A DNA stretch of 64,000 bases, taken from the NCBI RefSeq assembly GCF_003945385.1, contig NZ_AP018920.1, positions 3,906,001 to 3,970,000 of the forward strand, read 5' to 3'. Below the pieces are notes generated by a model, which saw nothing but the letters and a program-made list of their open reading frames with translations, made no database searches and had not been told where the DNA came from. Of the stretch, positions 24,362 through 33,521 are shown in pieces. Every line of letters begins with the position of its first letter. Within the stretch, counting starts at the first letter, position 1. The position numbers and the translations under genes are program-made. Source of the DNA: Pseudonocardia autotrophica (GTDB taxonomy: Bacteria > Actinomycetota > Actinomycetes > Mycobacteriales > Pseudonocardiaceae).

Positions 24362-25146
24362 GCACGCCGCAGGACGACCCGGCGGCCCGGTTCCGGCTCG
24401 ACGGGCGCACCGCCGTCGTCACCGGGGCATCGGCCGGGCTCGGCGCGCACTTCGCGCTGGTGCTGGCGCGCGCCGGTGCCGATCTGGTGCTCGGCGCCCG
24501 CCGGGTCGCCGAGCTGGAGGCGGTGGCCGACGCGGTGCGCGGTCTGGGGCGGCGCTGCGTCGCCGTCCGCACCGACATCGCCCGGGACGAGGACTGCCGG
24601 GCGCTGGTCGCGGCCGCCGCCGAGCTGGGCGGCCCGGACGTGCTGGTGAACAACGCCGGCACCGGCTACGCCGCCCGCGCCGAGGACGACGACCCGCAGC
24701 GCGCGGCCCGGCTGCTGGAGACCAACCTGCTCGGCACGCTGCAGATGTGCCGGGCCGTCGGCCGCGCCATGATCGACAACGGGCGCGGCGGCTCCATCGT
24801 CAACGTCTCCTCGGCGCTCGCGCTGAGCACCGGCACCGTGCCGCAGGCCGCGTACTCGGCGTCCAAGGCCGGGATGCTCGGGCTGACCCGTGATCTCGCG
24901 CAGCAGTGGTCCGGGCGGCACCGGATCCGGGTGAACGCACTCGCGCCCGGCTACGTCTCGACCGAGCTGACGGCACCACTGCTCGACGACGAGGGTGCGC
25001 ACGCCCGGGCGCTCACCCGGATCCGGATGGGCCGGATCGGCGAGCCGGACGAGCTGGACGGGCCGCTGCTGCTGCTCGCGTCCGAGGCCGGCTCCTACAT
25101 CACCGGCAGCACCCTGTGCGTCGACGGCGGCTGGACCATGCACTGA
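24358..25146 (+). CDS. SDR family oxidoreductase
   Basis: A 262-residue classical SDR: TGASAGLG cofactor loop (about 22-29), ARR after the second strand suggesting NADP use, VNNAGTGY, catalytic Ser in NVSSALA and YSASKAG (about 162-168). It begins with an ATG overlapping the P450 stop (ATGA) and ends the rightward operon. It probably oxidises the alcohol made by the P450. It is the third SDR of the cluster, which is consistent with several successive hydroxyl oxidations. Confidence 0.87.
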   Translation: MSTPQDDPAARFRLDGRTAVVTGASAGLGAHFALVLARAGADLVLGARRVAELEAVADAVRGLGRRCVAVRTDIARDEDCRALVAAAAELGGPDVLVNNAGTGYAARAEDDDPQRAARLLETNLLGTLQMCRAVGRAMIDNGRGGSIVNVSSALALSTGTVPQAAYSASKAGMLGLTRDLAQQWSGRHRIRVNALAPGYVSTELTAPLLDDEGAHARALTRIRMGRIGEPDELDGPLLLLASEAGSYITGSTLCVDGGWTMH

Positions 25147-25219
25147 CCCGGAGACCGGCGCCCGCATCGAACCGCCACGGCATACGACGCGGCATACGAC
25201 GCGGCGCAGCGGGCACCGG

Positions 25220-26609
<1,390 letters not shown>

Positions 26610-27593
26610 GTGCTGAACCCCTGGCGGCTGCGGATGCTCGGGCTGCTCGACAGCCTGGGCACCGTCCGTGCGGTCGCCGAGACGCTGCACGTCAGCCCGT
26701 CGACGGTGTCCCAGCAGCTCGCCGTGCTGGAGACCGAGACCCGCAGCAGGCTGCTGGAGCGGTCCGGGCGCCGGGTCAGGCTGACCCGCACCGGGATCGC
26801 GCTGGCCCGCCGGGGCCGGGAGATCCTGGACCGGATGGCGGAGGCCGAGGCCGAGCTGCGCGCGCTGAACGACGAGCCGATCGGCACCGTGCGGCTGGGT
26901 GTGTTCCAGAGCGCGATCCATCCGCTCGCCGTCCCGGCCACCGCCCGGCTCACCGGGTCACATCCGCACCTGCACGTCGAGCTGGTCGAGGCCGAGCCGC
27001 ACGAGAGCGGACCGGCGCTGCGCACCGGTGAGCTGGACGTCGTCGTCACGACCACCGACTTCGTCGAGTTCCCGTGGAGCCGCGACCTGGAGATCGTGCC
27101 GCTCGGGGTGGATCCGGTGGTGCTGGTGCTGCCGCCGGACCACTCACTGGCCCGGCGCCGGGTGGTCGATCTCGCCGCCTGCGCCGGTGAGCTGTGGGCC
27201 TGCGACCGGCCGGGCTCCTACATGGACGAGCTGACCCGGCGGCTGTGCCGGGAGTCGGGGTTCGAGCCGCGGGTGGCCTGCCGCTTCGGCAACTACCTGC
27301 TGACCCTGCAGCACGTCGAGGCCGGCCGGTCGGTCGCCCTGCTGCCCGCGCTCGCGGTGGCGCCCAGCCACGACGTCGTCACCCGGGAGCTGACCACCCC
27401 GGTGCACCGCAACGTGGCGATCGTGCGCCGCCGCGGGACGGCGCTGCGGGCGGCGGTGGACGCGGTCGTCGAGGCGCTGCTCGACCATCCCGACATCCCG
27501 GCGCTGGCCGCCCCCGGTTCACACCGGGGCCGCCGGGCGGCGGACGCGGAGGGGCCGGGGAGGTATGTGGCCCGGAATTCGCTCACCGAGTGA
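26610..27593 (+). CDS. dgdR: LysR family regulator, probable DgdR-type activator/repressor
   Basis: A 327-residue LysR protein: helix-turn-helix at about 1-60 (LRMLGLLDSLGTVRAVAETL, then SPSTVSQQLAVLETETRSRLL) and an effector domain from about 90. The GTG at 26610 (LNPWRLRML) is chosen; a GTG eight codons earlier is possible. It is divergently arranged with the dialkylglycine decarboxylase gene, the same layout as dgdR-dgdA, which in Burkholderia responds to 2-methylalanine. The name rests on that arrangement. The last residues and stop codon lie inside the first of two large palindromes, which may double as a terminator. Confidence 0.78.
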   Translation: MLNPWRLRMLGLLDSLGTVRAVAETLHVSPSTVSQQLAVLETETRSRLLERSGRRVRLTRTGIALARRGREILDRMAEAEAELRALNDEPIGTVRLGVFQSAIHPLAVPATARLTGSHPHLHVELVEAEPHESGPALRTGELDVVVTTTDFVEFPWSRDLEIVPLGVDPVVLVLPPDHSLARRRVVDLAACAGELWACDRPGSYMDELTRRLCRESGFEPRVACRFGNYLLTLQHVEAGRSVALLPALAVAPSHDVVTRELTTPVHRNVAIVRRRGTALRAAVDAVVEALLDHPDIPALAAPGSHRGRRAADAEGPGRYVARNSLTE

Positions 27594-27602
27594 GCGGATT
27601 CC
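27574..27602. repeat. Palindrome copy 1, over the LysR stop codon
   Basis: GGAATTCGCTCAC and GTGAGCGGATTCC form 13-bp arms (one mismatch) around three bases. It is nearly identical to the palindrome at 27676-27708. It includes the LysR stop codon (27591-27593) and could fold into a hairpin at the end of the transcript. Confidence 0.75.
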
Positions 27603-27616
27603 CTCGACGGACGGGT

Positions 27617-27651
27617 CCCTCCGGTGCCCGGGCGACCCGGGCACCGGAGGG
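27617..27651. terminator. Strong 16-bp stem hairpin
   Basis: CCCTCCGGTGCCCGGG at 27617-27632 pairs perfectly with its complement at 27636-27651 around the loop CGA. It lies downstream of the LysR gene and between the two related palindromes. A stem of this strength would terminate transcription in either direction although it lacks a U-tract. Confidence 0.7.
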
Positions 27652-27675
27652 GCGGGCCCGCAGGTGTGCCTGATC

Positions 27676-27708
27676 CCGGAATCCGCTCACCGGGTGAGCG
27701 GATTCCGG
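27676..27708. repeat. Palindrome copy 2, near-perfect 33 bp
   Basis: CCGGAATCCGCTCACC and its exact complement form 16-bp arms around one central base. The inner 29 bp repeat the palindrome at 27574-27602 with two base changes. Two copies 102 bp apart in a non-coding gap suggest a mobile palindromic (REP-like) element or a paired regulatory hairpin. The rest of 27709-27805 shows nothing I can name. Confidence 0.75.
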
Positions 27709-27805
27709 CACGGGGATGTCCCACGTGGACCACGGGGACAGCGCGCCGGTGATCGGATGAGCCGCGACACCTGTGGGGCGGTGCTGCGCGGTGCACGACA
27801 CGCTC

Positions 27806-28972
27806 TCAGACGGTGCCGCGCCCGGCGAGCACCTGGGCGGCGAACCGCTCCCCCATCTGCACGTGGGTGATGGCGGCCGGGTGCAGATCGTCCGGCAACG
27901 GGTACAGCTCGGCGTCGTCCGGGCCGTACAGCGACAGTCCGTCGACGTACCGCAGGTTCGGGTCGTCAGCGCTGCGCTCGGCCACGATCCGGGCCAGGTG
28001 CTCGCGCACCACCCGCAGGGTGAGCTTCCCGGCGGGCACCTCGGCCGGGTCCCCGGTCGCGACGAACCGCATCCGGCCGGTGGCGAACGAGGCCGGATCG
28101 AACGCACCGGGCCCCGGCGTGTCCTCGTGGATCGGGCAGTGGATCGGCGAGACGACGAACAGTGGGGTGTCCGGGTGCCCCTCCCGGACGGTGTCGAGGA
28201 ACCCGTGCACGGCGGGGCCGAAGGCCCGCAGCCGCATCAGGTCGAGGTTCACCAGGTTGATCCCGAGCTTGAGGCTGATCACCTCGGCCGGGGTGTCCCG
28301 GATGGCGCGCGCGGTGAACGGGTCGAGCAGCGCGCTGCCGCTGAAGCCGAGATTGACCAGCTCGTACCCCCCGGCCGCGGCGGCGACCGCCGGCCAGGTC
28401 CCCAGCGGGTGCTCCGCACCCGTGCCGTGGCTGATCGAGCTGCCGTGGTGCAGCCAGCGCGGGTGCCGCCGCTGCGCCGGATGCAGTGCGGCGTCGGCGC
28501 GCAGCCCGGCGATCTCGACGGTCTCGGTGTGCGGCAGCCAGATCTCCAGCAGCTTGGGGCCGGCGGGGAGATCGTCGAACACGATCGTCGTGGGCTCGGC
28601 GGCGCTGCTCTCCCGGGCGCCGGTGGCGGGATCGATGCTCACCGTGGTCGCGCTGTCCAGGCTCGCCCGCGCGACCGGTCGGCCGTCGACGGTCAGCTCG
28701 AACACCCCGGGCGGCCGCGCGGGCAGCCCGAGGAACGCGAACCGGGTCGCGAGTGCCGTCAGTTCGACGCTGCTCGCCTCGGTCTCCGCCACCAGCCGGA
28801 CCCCGGACGGCTGGGCCTCGGCCATCGCCAGCTGCGGGTCCCGGGCCTGGGCGAGCGCCGCCGCGGGGAGCCGGTGCGGACGGATCCCGACCGGTGTCCG
28901 CTCGAATTCCAGCGCGCCGCGGAACAGCTCCGCGGTGACGGGGATGCTGACCGGTCGCGCGGTACTGCGCAT
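27806..28972 (-). CDS. SGNH/GDSL-type hydrolase
   Basis: A 388-residue two-domain protein. The N-terminal ~165 residues are a beta-rich domain (GVFELTVDGRPVARASLDS). The C-terminal SGNH domain has the nucleophile Ser in LHHGSSISHGTG (about 180-191), a Gly/Asn pair in KLGINLVNLD and the C-terminal Asp-x-x-His in DDLHPAAITH. It is an esterase or lipase-like hydrolase; no signal peptide is visible, so it is probably cytoplasmic. The ATG at 28972 follows GGAGG by nine bases. It runs in the same direction as the Rieske oxygenase gene but is separated from it by a hairpin, so it may be transcribed independently. Confidence 0.8.
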   Translation of the reverse strand: MRSTARPVSIPVTAELFRGALEFERTPVGIRPHRLPAAALAQARDPQLAMAEAQPSGVRLVAETEASSVELTALATRFAFLGLPARPPGVFELTVDGRPVARASLDSATTVSIDPATGARESSAAEPTTIVFDDLPAGPKLLEIWLPHTETVEIAGLRADAALHPAQRRHPRWLHHGSSISHGTGAEHPLGTWPAVAAAAGGYELVNLGFSGSALLDPFTARAIRDTPAEVISLKLGINLVNLDLMRLRAFGPAVHGFLDTVREGHPDTPLFVVSPIHCPIHEDTPGPGAFDPASFATGRMRFVATGDPAEVPAGKLTLRVVREHLARIVAERSADDPNLRYVDGLSLYGPDDAELYPLPDDLHPAAITHVQMGERFAAQVLAGRGTV

Positions 28973-29031
28973 GCTCGTGCCTCCGGCGGGTCGCCGCACC
29001 CGGGATGGGCGCGCTCGGGACCGAGCAGACA

Positions 29032-29050
29032 CCGTGCCGCAACGGCACGG
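29032..29050 (-). terminator. Hairpin downstream of the Rieske oxygenase gene
   Basis: CCGTGCCG and CGGCACGG form an 8-bp stem around the loop CAA, 16-34 bp past the Rieske gene stop at 29066. It is positioned to end the leftward oxidase/Rieske operon before the hydrolase gene. Confidence 0.5.
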
Positions 29051-29065
29051 TCAACCGGGGTGTGC

Positions 29066-30304
29066 TCAGCCGAGCGCCCGCTCGTACCACCCCAGGAACG
29101 CCTCGACCGACGCCTCCACGACCGGCGAGAGCGGCCCCGGCCGGTACCCGCGGGAGGCGATCCCGGCGTAGGCCTGCTCGCACAGCGCCCAGTCCTGCTC
29201 GGAGGTGGCACGCCAGACCGCGGTGAGGGCGTCCCGGTCGACCGCGCCGGCGTCGGCACGGACCAGGAAGCACAGCTCGACGTCGGTGGTGCCGGCGTCG
29301 ACCGGGGTGAGCCGGGTGGTCACCGCGTAGTCGCTGTTGGCGTGCGCCCACATGTCGGGCAGCCCGACCACCCGCAGACTGCCGGCGTCGGCGGCGCCGA
29401 GCCGTCCGAGGAACGGCGCGACCGGGCGGCCGTCCAGCGACTCGGTGACGAAGCCGTCGCGCAGCGGCAGCCGGGCGACCCGGTACCAGGCGCCGTCCGG
29501 GAAGCTGACCTCCGCCGATGCCAGCCCGCGCCGGGCCCAGCGGGAGCGGGCCCGCGCCACCGCGGCGTCGTAGCGCGGGTTCGACCGGAGGTCGCCGTTC
29601 ACCCCGAGATCGAAGTTCGACAGCGTGAACTCGGGATGGCTGCCCGCGCAGTGGTAGCACTCCCGGTTGTTCTCCACCAGCGTCTTCCAGTTCGCCGCGA
29701 CCCGGTAGCGCAGCCGGGTCTCGATCCGGGCGTCGGCGAGCCGGTGCGGCGCGAGCTGCGGGCCCAGCGCCTCGGCGAACCCGGAGATGTCCGGCGGCTC
29801 GTCGGCCAGGCAGACGAACACCAGTCCCTCGATCTCGTGCACCGCGGCCGGGGCGAGCCGGTACGCCGAGACCCCGAAGTCCTCTCCCATCAGCCGCGCC
29901 GAGCGCAGCGTTCCGTCGGTGCGGTAGACCCACTGGTGGTACGGGCAGACGAAGGCGCGCACGCATCCGCGGTCGGCGGTGGTGAGCCGGGACCCGCGGT
30001 GCGCGCAGACGTCGTGATGGGCGTGCAGGGCGCCGTCGTCGCCGCGGACCACGATCACCCGGTCCCGGCCGACGTCACGGGTGAGGTAGTCGCCCGGCTC
30101 CGCGAGCTCGCAGGTGTGCCCGGCGAACAGCCAGCCGCCGGCCCAGATCCGCTCCAGGTCCGCGGTGAACACCTCGGGATCGGTGTAGGCGGCCTGCGGC
30201 AGCGACCAGCCGGGCCGCCGGAGCCGGACGGCGGTGTCGGACAAGGCGGTGGCGGAGCGGGCTGTGGCGGACTGGGCGGTGTCGGACTGGGCGGTGTCAG
30301 ACAT
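29066..30304 (-). CDS. Rieske [2Fe-2S] aromatic ring-hydroxylating/N-demethylating oxygenase alpha subunit
   Basis: A 412-residue Rieske oxygenase. The cluster ligands are in VCAHRGSRL (C-x-H, about 98-106) and FVCPYHQWVY (C-x2-H, about 118-127). The non-heme iron site follows in NRECYHCAGSHPEF (two His, about 215-228). The type resembles quaternary-amine demethylases such as glycine betaine monooxygenase GbcA. That fits the sarcosine-oxidase-like gene upstream, which would handle the next methyl group. Electrons must come from a separate reductase not encoded here. The N-terminus carries five imperfect SDTAQ-type pentapeptides that are unlikely to be functional. ATG 30304 overlaps the oxidase stop by 8 bp. 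Confidence 0.85.
   Translation of the reverse strand: MSDTAQSDTAQSATARSATALSDTAVRLRRPGWSLPQAAYTDPEVFTADLERIWAGGWLFAGHTCELAEPGDYLTRDVGRDRVIVVRGDDGALHAHHDVCAHRGSRLTTADRGCVRAFVCPYHQWVYRTDGTLRSARLMGEDFGVSAYRLAPAAVHEIEGLVFVCLADEPPDISGFAEALGPQLAPHRLADARIETRLRYRVAANWKTLVENNRECYHCAGSHPEFTLSNFDLGVNGDLRSNPRYDAAVARARSRWARRGLASAEVSFPDGAWYRVARLPLRDGFVTESLDGRPVAPFLGRLGAADAGSLRVVGLPDMWAHANSDYAVTTRLTPVDAGTTDVELCFLVRADAGAVDRDALTAVWRATSEQDWALCEQAYAGIASRGYRPGPLSPVVEASVEAFLGWYERALG
30227..30301 (-). repeat. 15-bp tandem repeats coding an N-terminal pentapeptide array
   Basis: Five consecutive 15-bp units encode SDTAQ, SDTAQ, SATAR, SATAL and SDTAV at residues 2-26 of the Rieske protein. The unit length keeps the frame, so copy-number changes would only lengthen or shorten a disordered tail. 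Confidence 0.75.
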
Positions 30305-31490
30305 GGAACGACCTCGGGAAGTGCGGATCGGTGAGTGCCGGGCGGTCGAGCGCGAACGTCTCGACCGGGTGTCCGGTGCGGCCGGTGAGTGCGAGCTCGG
30401 CCAGGATCCGGCCGAGCAGCGAGGCGAACTTGAACGCGTGCCCCGCACCGACCGCGACGCTGACCCGTGGCGATCCAGGCACCGTGCCGAGCACGAGATG
30501 CTGATCCGGCGGCATCGTGTACAAGCAGGTCTTCGTGTACAGCTCCGGCCCCAGCATGCCGGGCACGTGCTCGACGAGGAATTCCTCCTGGCGCTTGCGG
30601 CGCAACGGGTCCGGCTCGAAGGTCCGGGAGTCGGCGGTGACCTCGGGGCCGCCCATGTGCTGGCCGAGCTTGGTGGCGACCTCGCCGTGCACCCCGAACC
30701 CGTAGTAGTTCTCGGCGCCGTGCCACATGAACACCGGAAACCGCTCGGGTGCGAAGTCGATCAGGTTCGGGGTCGAGTAGTAGGTGACCTGCTCCTGGGT
30801 GACGGTGAGCGGGAGGGCCGGCGTGAGCCCGTCCAGCACCTCGTTGGTGCGCGCGTCGGCCGCCACGACGACGTGCTCGGCCCGGTAGACCTCGTCGTCG
30901 GTCACGACCTCGACGTACCGGCCGGCGTCGTGCAGCGCCCGCACCGGGCTGTTCTCCCGGATCTGCGCGCCGTACCCGCGGGCCAGTGCGACGTGTGTGG
31001 CGTTCGCCCGGCCGGCGTCGACGATGCCCGAGCGGCGCTGGTACAGCGCCCGCTCGGAGCCGTGCAGCCGGAACTGCGGCCAGCGCGCGGTGAGCGAGTC
31101 CGCGTCGAGCAGTTCCATCTCGACGCCGTGCCGGGCGGCGACCGCGACGTAGCCGTCGATGTCGCGTCCGCCGGTGTCGAGACCGCGCCGGGCCGCGACG
31201 TCCTCGATCACCAGGCCGCCGGTCTCGGTCACCAGGGTCTGGCCGGAGAGGCTCTCGATCTGCTGCCAGGTGCGGTAGGCGTCCGGGGCGAGCGCGGCGT
31301 AGACGTCCTGGTGCTGGGCGAGCCGGATGATCCGGCTGTGGTCCTGGCTCGCACCGTTGTGGTGGCCGAGGGTGTGCCGTTCGAGCCCGAGCACCCGGGA
31401 GTACGGCGCCGCGGTCCGGGCGAGCCAGTACAGCGCGGCGGAGCCGATGCCGCCGCATCCGACGACGACGAAGGGATGGTCACGGTTCAC
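30297..31490 (-). CDS. FAD-dependent oxidase of the monomeric sarcosine / N-methyltryptophan oxidase family
   Basis: A 397-residue flavoprotein. The N-terminus has the Rossmann motif VVVGCGGIGSAALYWLA (GxGxxG, about 8-24), then LERHTLGHHNGASQDHSRIIR, matching the monomeric sarcosine oxidase family where S/R contacts and a covalent FAD-linking Cys near the C-terminus (CLYTMPPDQH, about 320) are typical. It oxidises N-methyl groups to release formaldehyde and peroxide. GTG 31490 is the start, with GGGAG upstream. Its stop overlaps the Rieske start by 8 bp, so the two enzymes are coupled. Together they could take a betaine through dimethyl and monomethyl intermediates. It diverges from a LysR gene. 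Confidence 0.85.
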   Translation of the reverse strand: MNRDHPFVVVGCGGIGSAALYWLARTAAPYSRVLGLERHTLGHHNGASQDHSRIIRLAQHQDVYAALAPDAYRTWQQIESLSGQTLVTETGGLVIEDVAARRGLDTGGRDIDGYVAVAARHGVEMELLDADSLTARWPQFRLHGSERALYQRRSGIVDAGRANATHVALARGYGAQIRENSPVRALHDAGRYVEVVTDDEVYRAEHVVVAADARTNEVLDGLTPALPLTVTQEQVTYYSTPNLIDFAPERFPVFMWHGAENYYGFGVHGEVATKLGQHMGGPEVTADSRTFEPDPLRRKRQEEFLVEHVPGMLGPELYTKTCLYTMPPDQHLVLGTVPGSPRVSVAVGAGHAFKFASLLGRILAELALTGRTGHPVETFALDRPALTDPHFPRSFHV

Positions 31491-31580
31491 TGTGGATCTC
31501 CCGGAGGTAGGCGCGCCCCCACCCTGACCCCGCCGGCGCCGCCGTGGGGCCGATCCGTGATCGGCCGTCCCGATGCTGCG

Positions 31581-31596
31581 ATAAGGCCGACCTTAT
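31581..31596. promoter_or_regulatory. Perfect palindrome, probable LysR operator
   Basis: ATAAGG and CCTTAT flank four bases (CCGA). It is notably AT-rich for this genome and sits in the divergent promoter, 10 bp before the LysR start and 91 bp from the oxidase start. This is consistent with autoregulation and control of the oxidase/Rieske operon. Confidence 0.6.
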
Positions 31597-31605
31597 GATT
31601 CGGGG

Positions 31606-32514
31606 ATGGACGTCGAGCTGCGTCAGCTGCGGGTGTTCCTGACGGTCGCCGCCGAGCTGCACTTCAGCCGGGCCGCTGCCCGGCTGCACGTCAGCCAGCC
31701 CGCGCTGAGCCAGCAGATACGGACCCTGGAACGGGCCCTCGGGGCGACGCTGTTCGACCGCACCAGCCGGGCCACCGAGCTGACGCCGGCCGGGCGGGTG
31801 CTGCTCGACGCCGCACCGCGGGTGCTGTTCGAGGCCGAGCGCGCGGGGACCCGGGTCCGGCAGGCAGCGGAGGGGGCGAGCGGGCTGCTCGTCGTCGGCT
31901 CGGTCGGAACGGCGCTCGCCTCGATCGCGCCACGGATCCTGCGCACGGTCCGGGGACGGTTCCCGGACCTGCAGATGGACGTGTCCCAGCACGACACCGC
32001 CGCCCAGATGATGATGTTGGCCGAGGAGCGGCTGGACGTCGGGCTGGTCCGCTCGGCGGCGCCGACGAACGCGGTGGTCGTCGAGGAGCTGGTCACCGAG
32101 CCGCTGCTGGTCGTGCTCCCCGGCGACCATCCGCTGGCCCGGCACGACACGGTGGACGCCGGCGCGCTGGCCGGTGAGCCCTTCGTGCTGTGGCCGCGGC
32201 CGCTGGGCGCCGAGTTCTTCGACATCATCACCGGCTACTGCCGCGACCACGGGTTCAGCCCGCGGATCGTCGCCGAGGGCGCCGACATCGAGACCCAGCT
32301 CAGCCTGGTCGCGGCCGGGATCGGGGTGTCGCTGCAGCCGTCGTACTACGCCAACCTGCGCCCGCCCGGTGTCGCGTTCCGGCCGCTGTCCGGCGACGTA
32401 CCGTCGGTCGCGCTGCAGGTGGCGTGGCGCCGGCGCAACCGCTCCCCCGCGGTGACCCACTTCGTCGACGCGGCCCGGGAGTGCGCCGGCACAGGGCACG
32501 ACGGCACCGGGTGA
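31606..32514 (+). CDS. LysR family regulator of the oxidase/Rieske operon
   Basis: A 302-residue LysR protein. The helix-turn-helix is MDVELRQLRVFLTVAAELHF with SRAAARLHVSQPALSQQIRTLE (about 1-45). The effector domain (GLLVVGSVGTALASI, then VVVEELVTEPLLVVLPGDHPLA) is complete. It is divergent from the sarcosine-oxidase-like gene, with a palindrome between them, so it probably controls that operon in response to a methylated amine. It ends 24 bp before the convergent enoyl-CoA hydratase gene. Confidence 0.88.
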   Translation: MDVELRQLRVFLTVAAELHFSRAAARLHVSQPALSQQIRTLERALGATLFDRTSRATELTPAGRVLLDAAPRVLFEAERAGTRVRQAAEGASGLLVVGSVGTALASIAPRILRTVRGRFPDLQMDVSQHDTAAQMMMLAEERLDVGLVRSAAPTNAVVVEELVTEPLLVVLPGDHPLARHDTVDAGALAGEPFVLWPRPLGAEFFDIITGYCRDHGFSPRIVAEGADIETQLSLVAAGIGVSLQPSYYANLRPPGVAFRPLSGDVPSVALQVAWRRRNRSPAVTHFVDAARECAGTGHDGTG

Positions 32515-32538
32515 GGCCGGCGCGCCCCGGGTCCCGGC

Positions 32539-33426
32539 TCAGGTCATCTCCTCCGGACGCTCCGGCCAGCCGGGAACGATGCCGAGATGCTCATCGACCC
32601 GGCCCGGGAACCGCGGCGGCCGCTTCTCCAGGAACGAGGTGACGCCCTCGCGTGCGTCCGCCCCGCGACCGAGATCGCGGATGGCCGCGGAGTCGAGCCG
32701 GTGCGCCTCCCACGGGGACGACGCCCCGAGCATCGACCACAGCAGCCTGCGGCTCAGCGTGACCGACACCGCGGAGGTGTTCCGCGCGATCTCCTCGGCG
32801 AGCCCGCGGGCGGTGCCGATCAGCTCGTCGTCCGGCACCACCCGCGAGACGAGCCCGCCGGAGCGCGCCTCCTCGGCGTCGAACACCCGGCCGGTGGCGA
32901 CCCACTCCATCGCCTGCGAGATGCCGACCACCCGGGGCAGGAACCAGCTCGACGCCGCCTCGGGCACCAGCCCGCGGCGGGCGAACACGAAACCGAAGCG
33001 GGCCGAGGCGGCGGCGATCCGGATGTCGGCGGGCAGCGTCATCGTCGCGCCGATGCCGACCGCCGGGCCGTTGACGGCGACGATCACCGGCTTGAGCGAG
33101 GAGGCCATCCGCAGCGAGACGACGCCGCCGCCGTCCCGCGGTGCGCCGCCGACGGTGCCGAAGTCACCGCGCTCGGCGGCCCGGGACTCGTCGTCGGCGT
33201 CGAACGAGCGCTCCCCGCGACCGAGATCGGCCCCCGCGCAGAAGCCGCGACCGGCCCCGGTCAGGATCACCACCCGGATCGCGTCGTCGGCGTCGGTGGC
33301 ATCGAACGCGGCGACCAGCTCGCGGGCCATCGTCGCGGTGAAGGCGTTGAGCCGGTCCGGGCGGTGCAGGGTGATCGTGGCGACCCCGGAGTCGACGTCG
33401 ACCCGGATCTCGCTGTACTCGCTCAT
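32539..33426 (-). CDS. Enoyl-CoA hydratase/isomerase family protein
   Basis: A 295-residue crotonase-fold enzyme. The oxyanion-hole motifs are GAGRGFCAGADL (about 56-67) and NGPAVGIGATMTLPADI (about 117-133). One catalytic Glu is in RRGLVPEAAS (about 150). The C-terminal half is longer than average but complete. The ATG at 33426 is chosen; the 22-residue in-frame extension is Arg/Ala-rich and unlikely. It diverges from a TetR gene with a 95-bp gap, and may serve the same acyl-CoA degradation route as the acyl-CoA dehydrogenase beyond the insertion sequence. Confidence 0.87.
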   Translation of the reverse strand: MSEYSEIRVDVDSGVATITLHRPDRLNAFTATMARELVAAFDATDADDAIRVVILTGAGRGFCAGADLGRGERSFDADDESRAAERGDFGTVGGAPRDGGGVVSLRMASSLKPVIVAVNGPAVGIGATMTLPADIRIAAASARFGFVFARRGLVPEAASSWFLPRVVGISQAMEWVATGRVFDAEEARSGGLVSRVVPDDELIGTARGLAEEIARNTSAVSVTLSRRLLWSMLGASSPWEAHRLDSAAIRDLGRGADAREGVTSFLEKRPPRFPGRVDEHLGIVPGWPERPEEMT

Positions 33427-33521
33427 CGGGCCATCCTGCCCCGCTCGCAGCGCCCGGACGACACCGGCCGACCGGCCGGGCCGGGCCGCCACCGGCCGGG
33501 CCGATGAGCCATGCTGACGCG

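Noticed and set aside
25180..25205. Short tandem repeat GGCATACGACGC, two copies, between convergent genes
   Set aside because: Too short and without symmetry; no function can be supported.
27773..30334. 853-codon plus-strand frame
   Set aside because: Antisense to the SGNH hydrolase and Rieske genes; no recognisable domain.
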